From: Entomortierella parvispora
Lineage: Eukaryota; Mortierellomycota; Mortierellomycetes; Mortierellales; Mortierellaceae
DNA length: 64,000 nt
Direction of reading: 5' to 3'
Assembly: GCA_963573315.1 (NCBI GenBank)
Contig: OY752147.1
Location: 1,860,001 to 1,924,000 of the forward strand
Shown piece after piece: positions 12,516-23,400 of the stretch. Positions within the stretch are counted from its first letter, which is position 1. Each line of letters begins with the position of its first letter. The position numbers were made by a program, and so were the translations under genes. The notes below the pieces were generated by a model. That model worked only from the letters and a program-made list of their open reading frames with translations, had not been told where the DNA came from and did not search any database.

Positions 12516-13980
12516 CCCTCCCTTCACTCACTGGCCCCACCTCCCATGTGCCATCCGGCCATTGCACCCAACGCTCAACGCGCTTGTTTGCATGACAGAC
12601 ACTTGTTTTGACACCGCGTTGTGGTCGAGTTTATTTTCTCCCGGTAAAAATAATTCATTCCTTCGCCCCCGGGGAATCGACTCGTCTCTCACTACACTAT
12701 TCTTGCCGCCCCTGGATCCAAATGGCCCATCTTCTCAAACCAGTGGGTCTGGTTCTTTCGATCGTCATCCTCATCATCATCTACAAAAACTAAAAAAATA
12801 CAGAAAAAAAAAGGTCTTTGACAGCTCTTGTTCTCGTACCCTGGAATGCATTTGCCCGCCGTCCAGAAGACCAGGGCGCTGCAATCCTTTCCCCGATGAT
12901 GAGTTGCGGTGGAGCAAGTGCTCATCAACAAAGTTCAGTCAGGATGCACAGGGAAGCCTGTGATAATTGCAAGATAAAATTCCCTGTCCCCAGGTCCGTT
13001 TGTTTGTCGTCTGAGCTTGAGCACTTCGCTCTGTATCCTTGCTGGGACCCCCGAAAATGGGGCGCACCACCTGTCAAAGTTATTAAATCAAAAAGGAACT
13101 TCTCGAACTCGACGCCATCGTCGACAAGAGGTGGTCGTTCATGTCTAGAATAACAGTTAATAACGTCTTTTCATTTTTTCTTTTTCTTTTTTTGGTTTTG
13201 CAAAGCCGTAGAACTGACAGTAGTCATCAGACGTGTCGTTTATTGTGCATTTGACTGTCAGTGAACGGCGGTCTAACTAGGCGCACCATCTCGCGAGATC
13301 AGTTGGTACCAGCACTGATTCCCAGCAACAAGTTTCGTTGCCAGGCGAGGAGGAAGTGCAAAACCCGAGAGTTCTTCATTTTATTTTTGCGCTTTGAGTT
13401 TCATGCCCCGACATCGAAACAATTAACACAGAGGCGCAACCCACAGTCTCGTGCAGGCCATGCGCCTCGCTTGACGTTGCCCGACAGCAGTGCGTGCTCA
13501 GAGATGAAACGATATTGGCTGCGTCCTTTGTTCGAATTGAATCGTGCGTCGAGGGGAGGGCTGTGTGGGTGTCGTTGGGCGCGCGTGTCATGCGAATCAC
13601 GTGATAGTAGATGGTTGCCAGCAATTGTACGAGTTCTCAGCCTGTTCTCTTCCTTCCTGTTCCAGAGAAGGAACTGATGAAGGCTCTTGCTCGGCCTGTG
13701 ACAAGATGGCGGCAAGGGTTTGCTGTCAGGTACCGCTTAAAATACCTGGCACTTGGTTTGGTCCTGGCTCCGACGTATCAGATTCTGATCTAATCTTATC
13801 TTCGTTTGAACCAGAGCCGGGGAACCTGGCCACCAAAAGGTCGTTCTCGTCGTTCTCGCGCGTTATGTCGATGACAGTGGCGATGGCAGAGACGGGTGAG
13901 GAAGAAAAAGGACTCCTTGAGCTTTTTCAGCCATCTCTTGATCCACGCCGACTCGCGACTCGGGCACAGAACCTGGTGTT

Positions 13981-13988
13981 TATAAAAA
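13981..13988 (+). promoter_or_regulatory. TATA box of the GH72 gene
   Basis: TATAAAAA lies 288 bp upstream of the ATG at 14269 and is followed by a T/C-rich leader. Confidence 0.55.
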
Positions 13989-14268
13989 CGCAGTTTTCTT
14001 GATCCATGATTTTCAACCACTCTCATCTTCTCAACTTTGCCGCAACAAGTTGGCCGCCAGTCTTTAACCATTGTTCAGTGCCCTCATCGCGTCTTTCTTG
14101 CGCTACTAGCCTCCACCACACCCATCCCCCATTTGCCGTGCTCTATTTTTACGGAGGAACAAAAAGAAACTCTTCTGCTGATTCAATTACCTGATTCAAA
14201 CATTCTCGTCTTCCGTTTTTCCTTCTTTGTTTCTGGCCAGTTTTCCTCCGATCTTTGAAGCGCTTGCT

Positions 14269-15886
14269 ATGATCCGTCTTATCAGTGCCCCAACTTTTGC
14301 TCTCACAGCAACCCTATGCTTCAGCTTTGTCTGTGCACTCAATCCGATCACGATCAAGGGCACAAAGTTCTTCGACTCTGTCACGAAGGATCAGTTCTTC
14401 ATCAAGGGTGTGGCGTACCAGCCACGGACCCTCTCCGGTTTTAGTGACCCTCTGGTGAAGCCCGCAGACTGCAAACGCGACTTTGGTCTCATGAAGGACC
14501 TTGGACTGAATACAATTCGTGTTTACCAGGTGAGTTCTTACTCTTCATGTTTCCTGAATCAACCTGAACGTCCAGCACTTAGAGCCCGTCTAACAAAGTT
14601 GTCCACCTGTCTGCTAGGTGGATCCGTCTTTAAACCATGACCAGTGCATGGCAATCCTTCGAGAGGCAGGAATCTATTTGATACTGGATCTGACTGTACC
14701 TAAGCACTCTATAGTCCGCTCCAACCCCGAGTATGACACCAATATCTGGAACAACGTCCGTAGCACTATCAACGCATTCCAGGGTTACGACAACACCTTG
14801 GGCTTCTTTGTCGGAAACGAGGTCACCAACGACAACAAAACGACCGTGGCCAGTGGATACGTGAAGGCACTTTTGCGTGACACAAAGAACTACCTCCATT
14901 CGACAGGTTCACGTAAGATCCCAGTAGGATATGCGAACAATGACGATCCCGATATCAGGCTTCAGGTGCAGAATTACTTCAACTGTGGACCTGAGGAAGA
15001 ACGCATCGACTTTTTTGGAATCAACCTATATGAGTGGTGCGGCACTAGAACCAACTATCAAACCTCGGGATACGTGGAGCGCACAGCTGATATCGCATTG
15101 TACTCTATTCCTGTATTCCTATCCGAGTTTGGATGTAACCTGGTCTCGCCAAGGACGTTTCCGGAAGTAAAATCGATATTTGGACCAGATATGACAGGCT
15201 CATGGTCCGGGGGTATTGTGTACGAATGGTCGCAGGAAGACAACAATTATGGCCTGGTCAAGATCAATCCTGACAGCACGGTTTCGCTCCTTCCAGACTA
15301 TACCAACTTGAAAACATCTCTCCGCACTCTTCATCCCACTGGCGTGAAAATGGACATTTTTAACGACCAGAGATCCCCTTCAACCTGTCCCGCCATCACT
15401 TCCACCTGGGAGCCCAGTGCCAACTTGCCTCCAACCCCATCGACCGCAGCTTGTGATTGCATGATGTCCTCGCTGAATTGTGTAGCCTCCGATCAGGCTG
15501 TGGCGACCACGGAGAGCTTAGGAACGTTGCTGAATACGATATGTGGCATGACCTCGTGCGATGATATCAGCGCGAACGGCAAATCAGGAGTATATGGCAG
15601 GTACTCATTCTGCTCTCCCGCCCAAAAGCTCTCTTACATGTATAACCTTTATTACACAAACATTGGCAAGAAGGCGGCGTCGACTTGCAACTTCAACGGT
15701 ATGGCAAAGCTCGCAGTCTCATCCAAATCGTCCGACCAAGGGTGCTCCTCCATCCAGGATCCTAGTACAGGGTTCAAATCTGGGAGCTACAGTGCCGGAT
15801 CTGGCTTCAGGATTGCGCCCACCGTAGTCTGCATGACCACGGCTCTAGTTGCCTCCTCACTTGGTGTAATTTTGTATTTTCAGTAA
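14269..15886 (+). CDS. 1,3-beta-glucanosyltransferase, GH72 with X8 domain, GPI type
   Basis: Gas/Gel-type enzyme that cuts beta-1,3-glucan and transfers the new end to another chain, remodelling the wall from the outer plasma-membrane face. Exons 14269-14529 and 14618-15886 give 509 residues. The intron has GTGAGT, CTAAC and TAG, and joins VYQ to VDPSLNHD in frame. There is a signal peptide (about residues 1-22, ending FVCA). The GH72 domain spans about 23-335, with acid/base Glu near 155 in FVGNEV and nucleophile Glu near 257 in FLSEFGC. The X8/CBM43 Cys-rich domain follows from [11 protein letters not shown] Ser/Gly linker and a C-terminal hydrophobic tail ([13 protein letters not shown]) indicate GPI anchoring. 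It lies divergent to the FKS gene that makes its substrate. Confidence 0.93.
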
Positions 15887-16427
15887 AAACACTGAACTCA
15901 CTCGCGTTTCGCGAAGAAATTTTCTAAGCCACCGAACGGTTGTATTTCTTTGTGTCTGTGCCATAGCAATGGCTCCTTCCTTTCTCAACCCAAAGCAAAA
16001 ATGGTTGGTCACGTGTAGTGATAGGAGACGCCGCATCCATGGGCAAAAAACCAGCACCACAACCATCCATCATCAGGAGGAGTACAATCGACACATCAGA
16101 TACCATCATCCGGCATTATGCTCCGGGCGGAGGGACCATCCATGAGAGAAATCGATCATTCACTCTGATTCCGCATCCATGCCAAGATGGAGGCATGCAG
16201 GATGCTACACCTGTTGTCTTTTCAGTAATTTCAGCAAGCGGCTGGAATAGAGGGCTATTTGTTGAAGATGTGCAAATCGACCTTGGGATGGAATCTTGGG
16301 AACAGACAGCGATCGGAATCCATGTGGAGACTTTGATCTCTATAACGGGATCTTAAAAAATCATCGGAATGTGCCATTGAGCATGTATTTCTGCAAAATC
16401 TCCTTCAACCAACAGGATCTACAGGAA
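15887..16427. other. Intergenic region upstream of RPS27
   Basis: 540 bp between the GH72 stop and the presumed S27 start. It holds a CACGTG at 16010-16015. No coding region is convincing. Confidence 0.4.
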
Positions 16428-17274
16428 ATGGTGAAATACAAACGGCGATTAGAGTACTGATTACTCAGGAGATTCCCATCGACAAACAACAGATCCCTCC
16501 CTCTTAATCCAGAAGCAAGAGATGAAAGTTGAAGAGAGACTAACCTCATCTTTGAACCCTCTCTTTTCCGTTGTAGTTGGCTGTCGACCTTTTGAACCCT
16601 TCCCACGCTCTTGAGCAGAAGACCCACAAGTTGAAGAGACTCGTACAGTCTCCCAACTCCTACTTCATGGACGTCAAGTGCCCTGTAAGTCAACGCGCCT
16701 TCTCAAGTTTTTTACAGAATTTACGGGATGACGGACGTCTTTACTGGGACGAAACACAATAAGGCTCCTGGACACTTGGCCGTGGAGGAGGAGCTCTTTA
16801 TCATATTATGCAGCATCTCTTTTTTTTTTCGAGACAGCCATGGAAATTGAGGCGTCGTTTTGTGACAGATTTGCTGCGGCATCTCCCCTTCACTGCACCA
16901 CCGAACCTCGGACGATCTGTGCAACACATCAGACAAACAGGACTGGAAATGATATGATGCTCTAGAGACTTACACATTCGATCTGCCTTCGCACTTTTTT
17001 ACATTATTTTTATCAATAGGGATGCGTCCAGATCACCACCGTCTTCTCGCACGCCCAGACCGTCGTCATGTGCTCCAGCTGCGCCAACGTTCTTGCCCAG
17101 CCCACCGGAGGTATCACCCGCTTGACTGAGGGTAAGTTGATGTTGCGAACTTTGCTCTTTTTCTAGTGCAAACCTGTATGGTTTTGTACTACCAAGTGCA
17201 GAAGTGCAGATGTTGATTAATCTTTCCTCTCTTTATTGTATCCAGGCTGCTCCTTCCGCCGCAAGCAGGCTTAA
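16428..17274 (+). CDS. RPS27: Small ribosomal subunit protein S27 (eS27)
   Basis: Zinc-binding protein of the 40S subunit. The secure coding exons are 16577-16684, 17020-17131 and 17246-17274. They join in frame to give [10 protein letters not shown]... through [18 protein letters not shown] to GCSFRRKQA and the stop. Cysteine pairs CPGC and CSSC form the C4 zinc site. The initiator is not in the first of these exons. The best candidate is ATG at 16428-16430 followed at once by GTGAAA, with an intron of 146 bp that has the branch site GACTAACC and ends TTGTAG. This would make exon 1 coding for Met only and the protein 83 residues, the normal size. The start call is less sure than the rest. 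Confidence 0.85.
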
Positions 17275-17620
17275 GCGCTTGTTCTTCAAATGTTTTTTCA
17301 TGCAATAAACAGCAGGATCAATTCTTTTGAGCGCTAAAGACTTTCCCATTGACTTCATGAAGAGTGTGCTGTGAGTCGTCAAATTGCTGACCATATTGAC
17401 CGATCCTGAGCAGCAGCAGCACAGACAGCATCGCACAGCAATCCTATCTTGGCCCTTTGTCTGGAGGGATTTGATTGGCTGCCAGCAACAGGCGGGATAG
17501 AGGCGAATCCCATTGCTGATCGCCCCATTATTGTCATCTTTCATTCTCCATTCACTCCACTCCACTGTCTTCCACTCTCTTCCACCGCCTATTCATTCCC
17601 TCGAGCACCTCTCTCGCATC

Positions 17621-19155
17621 ATGAGCTACGAGTACATTTTGCTCGCTGCTGCCATCATTGTGCCCTTGGGCGTCTTCAGCCTCCTCAAGGTTGGAGGCTC
17701 AACTCCTCAAGGACTCGCCACAAAGTCATCCCTTCCTGGAGCATTCGGAGACAATTCTCCTTCAAAATCCAAAAAGAAGAAGCAAAAGAAAAAGTTGGGA
17801 GCTGCTAAAAGCTCGACATTGTCCGAAAAGCAAGAGGAATCTGAAGAGTCCGAAGCTGAGGCCGCCGCTGCCCCCGCTCCAACATCAAAGAAGGAAACGC
17901 GCGTCGAGACTCCATCCAGCAAAAAGTCAACGGTCAAGGAAACAAAAGGATCCGTCAACAATGGAACCACCAACAAGAAGACCAGCACCACCGTTGAGGC
18001 TTCCAAATCCAAGAACTTGGCCCCTGCTATTCCCTCGCCTGCGATTACCGCTGTCAAAACGATCGTCTCTGACCTTAACAAGAGCGATGTCAAGAAAGTG
18101 AATGTGGACAACAACACCAACAAACCCGCTTCCGTAGAGAACTGGAAGAAGCAGAAACAGGAGCAAAACAAGGAGCTTCTGGCCAAACAGCAGGAACAAT
18201 TGCAGTTTGCCGCCGCTGCTGCCAAGAACGCTGCTCATTCTTCATCTTCCTCCAACGTAGCCTCCATTCCCGGACCAGGTGCCATGGGAAACAACAAGAA
18301 AAAGAGCCGCAGCAACGCCTCTGCCGGACTATCCCATGCAGAGTTCCCTACACTTGGAACACCAGCGCCAAAGCAACCTAAACCACAGGTTGCCAAATCT
18401 CCGGTGCCTAGGAAGGTGGCAACTCCAGTCGTGAAACAGGAGAGCGACGGAGAATCGAGCGACGAAGAAAATGTGTCGGAAGAGGAGCAAGCGCACGAGG
18501 AAGAGGAGGAGAAGGAGGAAGAATGGACTACCGTTGAAAAGTCAACATCTCAGGCAAGATCTGGAGGAATTGACTTCAACAAGCCTATGGATCCGTGGGT
18601 TGCGCAACAGCAGCAGCAGAAGCTAGAGCGAATTGCAGCAGCAGATCCCCATGGAGAACAGACGACCGAGTTTGCACGGGTTTTGTCTATCAAACCCACT
18701 GTGAAAGAAGAGCGTATCCGTGAGGCGATCCCCGATGGTTTCTCCACCCAAAAGTGTAAGCTATCTCAGTAGATGCTAGTACTGATGAAGAAACCAGCTG
18801 TATCTCACAATCAAAGTCTTTTCCTTGTGTAGCCCGCTCGTCAGGATCATCGGGAGGATTCAGTCAACATCAGTCCGCAGAAGTAACCAAAAAGCAACGC
18901 GAGAATCTTGCCAAGGCAGCCAAAAGGAAGGAGGAGAAGGCTGCCCAGGATGCACTTCAGGAGCAGAGGCGGCTTGAGCACATGCGACAAGTAAAGGCAG
19001 AAAAGATGAAGGAGTTCTACAGGTCGCAGAGCCGGAAGCAGGCGCCGGTCGAATCTCGCTGGACTGCATCCAAGGGAACAGAACCTTCGTCTTCAGCTGT
19101 TAGTGGTGGCATGTCGTCCCAGGTTAACGAGAAAGGCCAGTTGATTTGGGACTGA
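17621..19155 (+). CDS. Membrane-anchored low-complexity protein with C-terminal coiled coil
   Basis: Exons 17621-18755 and 18833-19155 close exactly to 485 residues. The N-terminus (YILLAAAIIVPLGVFSLL) is a single signal-anchor helix. A lysine cluster (KSKKKKQKKK) and alternating acidic (Glu-rich) and Lys/Ser/Thr-rich disordered stretches follow. Near residue 240 is a short motif SHAEFPTLG, then an acidic run ending EEWTTVEK. The second exon encodes a charged helix (QRENLAKAAKRKEEKAA, then RRLEHMRQVKAEKMKEFYR) and ends KGQLIWD. The layout, one N-terminal helix with a large basic and acidic cytosolic tail, resembles ER-anchored RNA- or ribosome-associated proteins. I do not recognise the family, and that resemblance is only architectural. 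Confidence 0.8.
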
Positions 19156-19326
19156 ATCAACGGCCGCAATAATATATTCCTGATTTTTTTGCGAAGTTAT
19201 TATTATTTTGTTTTCTGGTTTTTCCGTTCTTGCTTGTTTTCTCTTGTGATCTCTTCCTTGTCTTTAACCTCTTTCATCTGCGAGCACAACTACCGTCAGC
19301 GCAATCAAAAGCGACGATCGGCATCG

Positions 19327-22300
19327 ATGGACATTGACGACGAACCTGAAGAAGATTCCGTCGAGCTGGTAGCAGAACCGGTATGGATCTTGACGTAGCA
19401 TTATTTCATGTTAAGCAATTGCTGGAATTAGCTTGCAAGTGGCTCAGCAAGAACAAATGCAAAGTGAGCCTGGAGATCATGAACTCACGACCAACCACGA
19501 CTTATTCGCCATTCTGTCGCACGTCTGCTTGTAGCCCGTTCATCGTTTCCTCCAGCACTCGAAAGCAATGCTTCCTAGGTAGGCAGAGGAGGAGGAAGAG
19601 GGGGGGTGTATAAAAAAATCGCTATAACGGCCATGCATGCCAAAGGAATGGACCTTTCATGGAACCCAGAGCCCACTGACAACTTCAACCTCTAACACTC
19701 TGTACCTCGTCTTGTAGTCCTTTCGCAAAGAAGCAAGGGAAGGGTGTCCCTATTGCTGTGCCTACTGCAGAACGTCGGCAGTCATCCTACCATCCCTCTT
19801 ACAACTCAGCACTAGTGACAGGAGCCAGAGATAATGGTGGCGTTTTTGGAAAGAAATCAAGCACCCCCCTGAAGAAAATGTCGTCCCCGACAGAGGGCAA
19901 CCACGGAGGTAAGATCGTCAGGACAGTATGAAGGATCTCAAGCACGTACCTCAGCTTGTTTCCGGTTGCCACCAAACCCCCTGCCCCATTCTTTGTGCTA
20001 CCTAACCTCGGAAGGCAAAAGGACTTGCTAAATAACTTATCTTTCGACCTATTCCTAGATTTTGCTATAGTTGGAAAGGCGCCAGGATACGAAGATTCGG
20101 GGAAACAAGAGGCAAAAAAGGTGTGAAGCGCACTTCATATTCATCTTTACTGAACAACATCCTGTTCTTTCACCTACTAACTCCAGTCAACCAAAATTCG
20201 TACTCTCCTGTAGTTGACAATCACGGAAGGTGACCGCATGGATGACAATGAAAAACGAGGTATAACCAAATGCAGAATATGCAATGGCGAGGAAGTGTGA
20301 CACACTGGAACAATAGTGCTGATATCGCCATTGCCCATGATAGACCACCAACCACAGGTCAAGCGGAAAAAACTCGACCTTCTCGGTTTGACATCTGTCT
20401 CCACGCCAGCTGGCTCCGTGGTTTCCCAGCTGAGGAAACATGTGAGTACAAAAAAAACTCACATTTTGCAAAGCTTATACGGCAGTATAGGAGACTAATC
20501 GAAGCTCTTCTCTGTACTAGAATGCAAGTTCGACATTGGCAGTTCAGAAGGAAAAGAAGGAGGAGCAGCACGGTATAACAACCAATGCAACAAAACCGAC
20601 AACGGCAAGCAAGTCAATAGCGGCCTCATCTAGCACCGATAGAACCCAACAACCCAGGTTGAGCAGTGTCAGAAAACCAGGACTCACATCACCATTAACA
20701 GAGAAGGCAAAACAGCTCGGCTCTGGGACATTTCCGCAGGTCAAACTGGAGTCCGTCTGGATAGCAGACTTCAAGCAGTATTCGTTTCCAGACATGTGGA
20801 TACAGTTTGCTCCTGGAAAAATTGTTATTAACATTGATGGCAATCCAACCACCATTTTACACAAGGACATCCGCTATGCTAAGGTACGGATTTGCCCTTG
20901 AGCAAGACGAATAGAAACGCCACAGTATGCTAGCGGTTTCATATACTGAAACAGCTCTCGCCTTCTTGACATGTAATAGTGCTTTCCACATTTGGGCGAA
21001 CTCAAGATTAACCTTTCAACCAAAGGCAAACTCCACCGATCCTCGATTCTGTCAAAGCATTACGATCCCGCTGGGGAACTCGACTCTCTGAGCCTTACTG
21101 TTCTGTCATCATCTCGTCACAAGGTGAAAGAATGGATGCGAAAACTTGCTACGGAGGAAACCCGCCTTGTTTCTCAGCCTCTATTGTAAGGAACTGTGAT
21201 AATTCTTTCGAGACGGTGTAAACCACAGGAAATCATCTCTAACTAGGATTTTTTTTATTTTATTTTATTTTTATTTTTACTTTCCATAGGCCTTCGGACG
21301 AATCGGATATAATGACATTGACAGAAAAGAGGCAAGTTTGAACTGTCTTTTATTAACAGCCATGTCAACCACACAGATATCTGTAAACCGATTTTCTAAT
21401 GGACCTCTTTCCCTTTATCTGTCTGTAGCTTCTCCATCACGGCCTCCTCGTCTTCCCCTCCTTCACCCACTTCGACTCCGGCCGCCAGTTCACCTTCCCC
21501 CCAAACACGTCGCTTCAAATCCGACGAAATGTATGGTTGTCTTGATCACTCTTTGTGTCTGTCGATCAATCTCAGGTTTCCTGTTACTAATTTTTTTATG
21601 TTTCTTTCTCTAGGCTCTTCACATACCCCTTCAAAGTCATCGGGAGATCGAAGCAAATTGCTGTACAGTCTGAGGATTTATCACGGCTAGACGATGGCGA
21701 GTTTTTGAACGATACCATTATCGAGTTTGGGTTGAAGTAAGACCCACTGCCTTCTTTTCAAAAGATTGATTTCCAGTGTTTTCTTTGGAACAAGGATGAC
21801 TGACCCTTGTATGTCTTTTCTCCTTATCTCAAATGCTTTTAGGTATATCCACACCAACCTTGAGAAATCCAATCCTGAAGTTGCACACCAAACCTACATT
21901 TTTAATACGTTCTTCTACCAACGGCTTATTTCAAAACCATTGTACGCGTTTGAAGATTTGGTAGAGGGAAAGGAGGGGAAACTGGCGATGTTCTTCTGCA
22001 TTCCAAACAACAACTTTAACTCACTTTTTTTTGGCATGCACTAGGACCGGAAAATACTGCTCCTACGACGCAGTCAAGAGTTGGACAAACAGGGTTGATA
22101 TATTTTCGAAGAAGTATATTATTATTCCCATCCACGAAAAGTATGGTCCCCCCGATCTCCCTCAACCTGCTTTTGGGTATTTTTGACGGTTACAGTTCTG
22201 ACGACAGTTACTTCTCTTTTGAAATCTACTAGTTTACATTGGTATCTGGCCATCATCACAAATCCAGGATTGCTACTTGAGCAAGGGTCCACTGCAGAAT

Positions 22301-23255
22301 CCACCGAATCGAGTCCTGGCGGCGATCCTGAATTGAGCCCTCTCGGTGGGTCGAAACTGAGCGTTGCAGCTGAACCGAGTGACGAGAAAGAAATTGCTGG
22401 CTCGGCATCGTCCGCAGACTCCAAGAACGACAAGGCAGATAATGGTGATGGTAGTCGGAACGACTCCTCCAGTGACGCGTCTCCCTTTGGCTCTTCCCTG
22501 CTGGACAGTTCCAAGCTCCGAAGAGAGTCGAGAAGGAATAAGAACGGAGACAAGTTGCCATCGGACGGCGCCTTAGACGAATGGTTGCAGTCGAGAAGGA
22601 AACTGCGATCTGCTTCGGCGATTCCTCTAGACCCCGATGAACGGTAAGTTTCCACAAGACAATCTCTGGACGGTCAACTTCCTCGAATTGGTCTCTGATT
22701 ATTCTTGAAAATACTTTACCATAGACCCTACATCATTATCTTGGACTCGATCGACGGCCATCACTCTGGAGTTTTCAAGACACTCCGGTCGTATCTACAG
22801 CAAGAGCTGTTGACACGCAAAATGATTGACAAGAACATTGGATCCGCTGAGATTGGGGGTAGATATGCGTCGAAATGTCCCAAGCAACAGAATCACTGTG
22901 ACTGTGGCCTCTATCTATTACACTATTCGGAAGCGTTTCTTCAGCGACCTGGAGTACTTTTGGATGGGATTCTGGTAATACTCATGTTCATTTTGAGAGC
23001 GAAGTGTTATCTCTTGCCTCTATCTTCCATTATTTCTGACCTGCGCCATCTCTTTAATATCCTTAATAGAACAAATTCGACAGTGACAGCATGTGGAATT
23101 CAACTGACTTGCCGAAAAAACGCGAGCACTACCTTAACATCGTCCTGGATATTGCAGATCAGTACCGAGAACAACTTCATTCAACTGACCGACAAAAGCC
23201 AGGGGATTCTACAGATCAGACTGTCGCGTGTGTAATCCTTCCTAAAGCATCTTGA
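19327..23255 (+). CDS. Ulp2/SENP6-7-like SUMO-specific protease (C48)
   Basis: Cysteine protease that trims SUMO chains, expected in the nucleus. Exons from 20358 on were traced and close in frame: 20358-20441, 20521-20883, 20980-21185, 21290-21331, 21429-21530, 21614-21736, 21843-21941, 22045-22140, 22233-22643, 22725-22974, 23070-23255. The protease starts near LFTYPFKVIGRSKQ and includes DGEFLNDTIIEFGLKYI. His lies in NLHWYLAII, Asp in IILDSIDGHH and Cys in CDCGLYLLHY. About 125 acidic, Ser-rich residues separate the His and Asp blocks, the hallmark of the SENP6/7-Ulp2 branch. An N-terminal region ending near VKLESVWIADF looks PH-like. The 5' end (19327-19380, 19535-19578, 19718-19908, 20060-20120) is provisional, and one small exon around 20.1-20.35 kb is unresolved. 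The intron after 21331 starts GC. Confidence 0.85.
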
Positions 23256-23400
23256 AAACATCTCTCTCTCTCTCTCTCTCTCTCTCCCGGTCTCCCTCTC
23301 TCCCTCTCTCCCTCTTTCGCCCTCTTCTTAAACAGAACACATTGTAAAATATAGTCAAGCGCATCCTGTGAAGTAATTGGTCTGTTTTATATTTTGGGTT
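23256..23400. repeat. (CT)n tract in convergent spacer
   Basis: Only about 145 bp separate the stops of the SUMO protease (plus) and COG8 (minus). A CT repeat at about 23263-23286 continues as CTCCCTCT units to 23320. The two 3' ends probably overlap. Confidence 0.7.

Larger units (their letters stand above)
11646..13980. other. Divergent intergenic region between FKS and GH72 genes
   Basis: It contains the FKS leader and promoter on the left and the GH72 promoter on the right, with two simple-repeat tracts between them (listed separately). A CACGTG lies at 13598-13603. Open frames are compositional by-products of the repeats. I see no RNA gene. Confidence 0.5.

Noticed and set aside
12081-12527. 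Long open frames with repeated TDRQ or LSVC units on both strands
   Set aside because: They are translations of the ACAG microsatellite and its flanks, not genes.
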